Source: Calditrichota bacterium
GTDB lineage: Bacteria > Electryoneota > RPQS01
NCBI GenBank assembly: GCA_020637445.1
Contig: JACJVZ010000003.1
Location: 186,001 to 250,000 of the forward strand
Direction: 5' to 3'
Length of the DNA stretch: 64,000 bases
The position numbers and the translations under genes were made by a program. The notes under the pieces are model-generated. The model saw nothing but the letters and a program-made list of their open reading frames with translations, was not told where the DNA came from and ran no database searches. The first letter of the stretch is position 1. Each line of letters begins with the position of its first letter. Positions 63,453-64,000 of this stretch are shown here, in pieces.

Positions 63453-63478
63453 TTTCCGGAAGACCGAGGGGAAATCGG
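63448..63478. repeat. GC-rich hairpin repeat, second copy
   Basis: This 31-base unit, with core C-C-G-G-A-A-G-A-C-C-G-A-G-G-G-G, matches the unit between the HTH and PIN genes (47955-47986) over most of its length. The inverted repeat at 63443-63452 overlaps its left end. Confidence 0.5.
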
Positions 63479-63487
63479 ATAACAGAA

Positions 63488-63526
63488 ACGCGCCTGTCCC
63501 CCCTCGGACAGGCGCGTTGTTCTTTA
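63488..63526. terminator. strong hairpin, possible terminator
   Basis: A perfect 13-base stem (AACGCGCCTGTCC / GGACAGGCGCGTT) with loop CCCCTC is followed by GTTCTTT. No gene ends just upstream on the plus strand. In the minus direction it lies 130 bases past the hsp20 stop, so it may end that transcript or a short untranslated RNA. Confidence 0.6.
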
Positions 63527-63570
63527 TGTCAACCTCTCCCCCGCTGGGATAGAGGATTGTTGTCTTGGGG

Positions 63571-63595
63571 CGGGCGGATTGCCATCCGCCCCTAC
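63571..63595 (-). repeat. TGTAGGGGCGGAT hairpin repeat, third copy
   Basis: This unit is identical to those at 22334-22358 and 22382-22406 and has the same orientation relative to the leftward gene to its right (hsp20). Confidence 0.7.
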
Positions 63596-63623
63596 ACAGA
63601 TTCGCCAAGAGCACAGAGTGCGG

Positions 63624-63648
63624 GGCACCCGCAGCGGGTGCCGCCGCG
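63624..63648 (-). repeat. 3' hairpin repeat, GCCGCG-tail family (copy 3)
   Basis: GGCACCCGC and GCGGGTGCC pair perfectly around one A, with the constant GCCGCG tail, starting about eight bases past the hsp20 stop in the gene's direction. The stem differs from the copy at 24192 by one compensatory pair. Confidence 0.6.
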
Positions 63649-63656
63649 TTAGTGAG

Positions 63657-64000
63657 TTACTTGGAAACCTTGATCGTGCGGCTCTTGGCCTCTTCGGCCT
63701 TGGGGAGCGTGACCTTCAGGACGCCGTCGCTGTAGTTGGCGGAAACGCGGTCGCCTGTGATGTTGTTCGGCAGGCTGAAACTGCGTTCGAACTTGCCGTA
63801 GCTGCGCTCGACGCGGACGAAGTTGTCCTTTTCTTCCTTGATTTCGCGCTTTTTTTCACCCGAAATGGTAAGGACATTGTTGTTCAGGGTAATGTTGATG
63901 TCCTCTTCGCGCATGCCGGGAAGTTCGGCATGAATTTCATAGCTGTCGGGATTTTCGGCGATATCGACATCGGGGGCCCAGCTTCGCATGATGCCGCCCT
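63657..64000 (-). CDS. small heat shock protein Hsp20, 5' end beyond the window
   Basis: The visible part is an alpha-crystallin domain: A-P-D-V-D-I-A-E-N-P-D-S-Y near its start, then E-L-P-G-M-R-E-E-D-I-N-I and V-L-T-I-S-G-E-K-K, ending with A-N-Y-S-D-G-V-L-K-V-T-L-P-K and a short I-K-V-S-K tail. The frame stays open to the window edge (G-G-I before the first visible Met), so the true start is outside. Hsp20 holds unfolded proteins without ATP. Two hairpin repeats follow its stop. Confidence 0.9.
   Translation of the reverse strand, partial: GGIMRSWAPDVDIAENPDSYEIHAELPGMREEDINITLNNNVLTISGEKKREIKEEKDNFVRVERSYGKFERSFSLPNNITGDRVSANYSDGVLKVTLPKAEEAKSRTIKVSK

Larger units (their letters stand above)
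63295..63656. other. repeat-rich intergenic region
   Basis: No convincing gene is seen. The 80-residue frame at 63410-63652 runs through several repeats and has no family signal. The region holds an inverted repeat, a terminator-like hairpin and three dispersed repeat units, each given separately. Confidence 0.5.

Noticed and set aside
63410..63652. 80-residue open frame on the plus strand before hsp20
   Set aside because: It consists largely of repeat units and hairpins, has no ribosome binding site of note and no family-like pattern.

Overview
The window looks like a piece of an uncultured bacterium from, or close to, the Fibrobacteres-Chlorobi-Bacteroidetes radiation (a candidate-phylum lineage; this is inference). 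The main reason is eight secreted proteins that end in a type IX secretion (T9SS) C-terminal sorting domain of the Q-N-(Y/F)-P-N-P-F-N type, together with a PorV/PorQ-like outer-membrane protein. Numerous lipoproteins, a DUF547 protein and an OlsF-like ornithine-lipid synthase fit the same picture. No rRNA, tRNA, CRISPR array, phage or insertion sequence was recognised.

Layout. 1-3.4 kb: the N-terminus of a CheW-like protein cut by the window edge, a nitrilase-family amidohydrolase, a lipoprotein and an outer-membrane barrel protein with an apparent frameshift. 3.4-9.4 kb: an arsenosugar-type biosynthesis locus. One arm reads leftwards (family 2 glycosyltransferase, DUF547 protein, AhpD-like protein, ArsS radical SAM enzyme, TIGR04282-type transferase). 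The other reads rightwards (TVP38/TMEM64 membrane protein and a MerA-like flavoprotein). No arsenite methyltransferase ArsM is visible. 9.7-22.2 kb: secreted and envelope proteins (C39-like/GEVED protein, TPR lipoprotein, lamin-tail protein, OlsF-like acyltransferase, PorV-like protein) and three small lipoproteins. Two of these lipoproteins are paralogues preceded by the same RNA leader, which can pair with its own ribosome binding site. 22.4-27.8 kb: 3-hydroxyacyl-CoA dehydrogenase with a degenerate partner, ankyrin protein, AlkD-like protein, TPR-thioredoxin protein and a lipoprotein. 27.8-42.3 kb: a block of very large secreted proteins, comprising three tandem propeller paralogues, a small sorting-domain protein, a 1223-residue beta-helix protein and a 1088-residue protein with a legumain-like peptidase domain.

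42.5-50.7 kb: an aldehyde dehydrogenase and an L-lysine 6-aminotransferase. They could together oxidise lysine to 2-aminoadipate, but they are separated by three DinB-like genes, a YidB protein, an HTH/PIN toxin-antitoxin-like pair and an alpha/beta hydrolase that has lost its catalytic residues. 50.8-64 kb: housekeeping genes (rsmI, lgt, tmk, ctp, TSUP transporter, purC, methyltransferase, recQ), a VWA-domain sorting-domain protein, a metallophosphoesterase and a 5'-truncated hsp20.

Intergenic DNA carries several short hairpin repeat families. In two of them the copies sit just 3' of genes in a constant orientation, and one family shows compensatory stem changes between copies. Start codons were chosen from ribosome binding sites and signal peptides. 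All functions are read from sequence motifs only; no database search was run.
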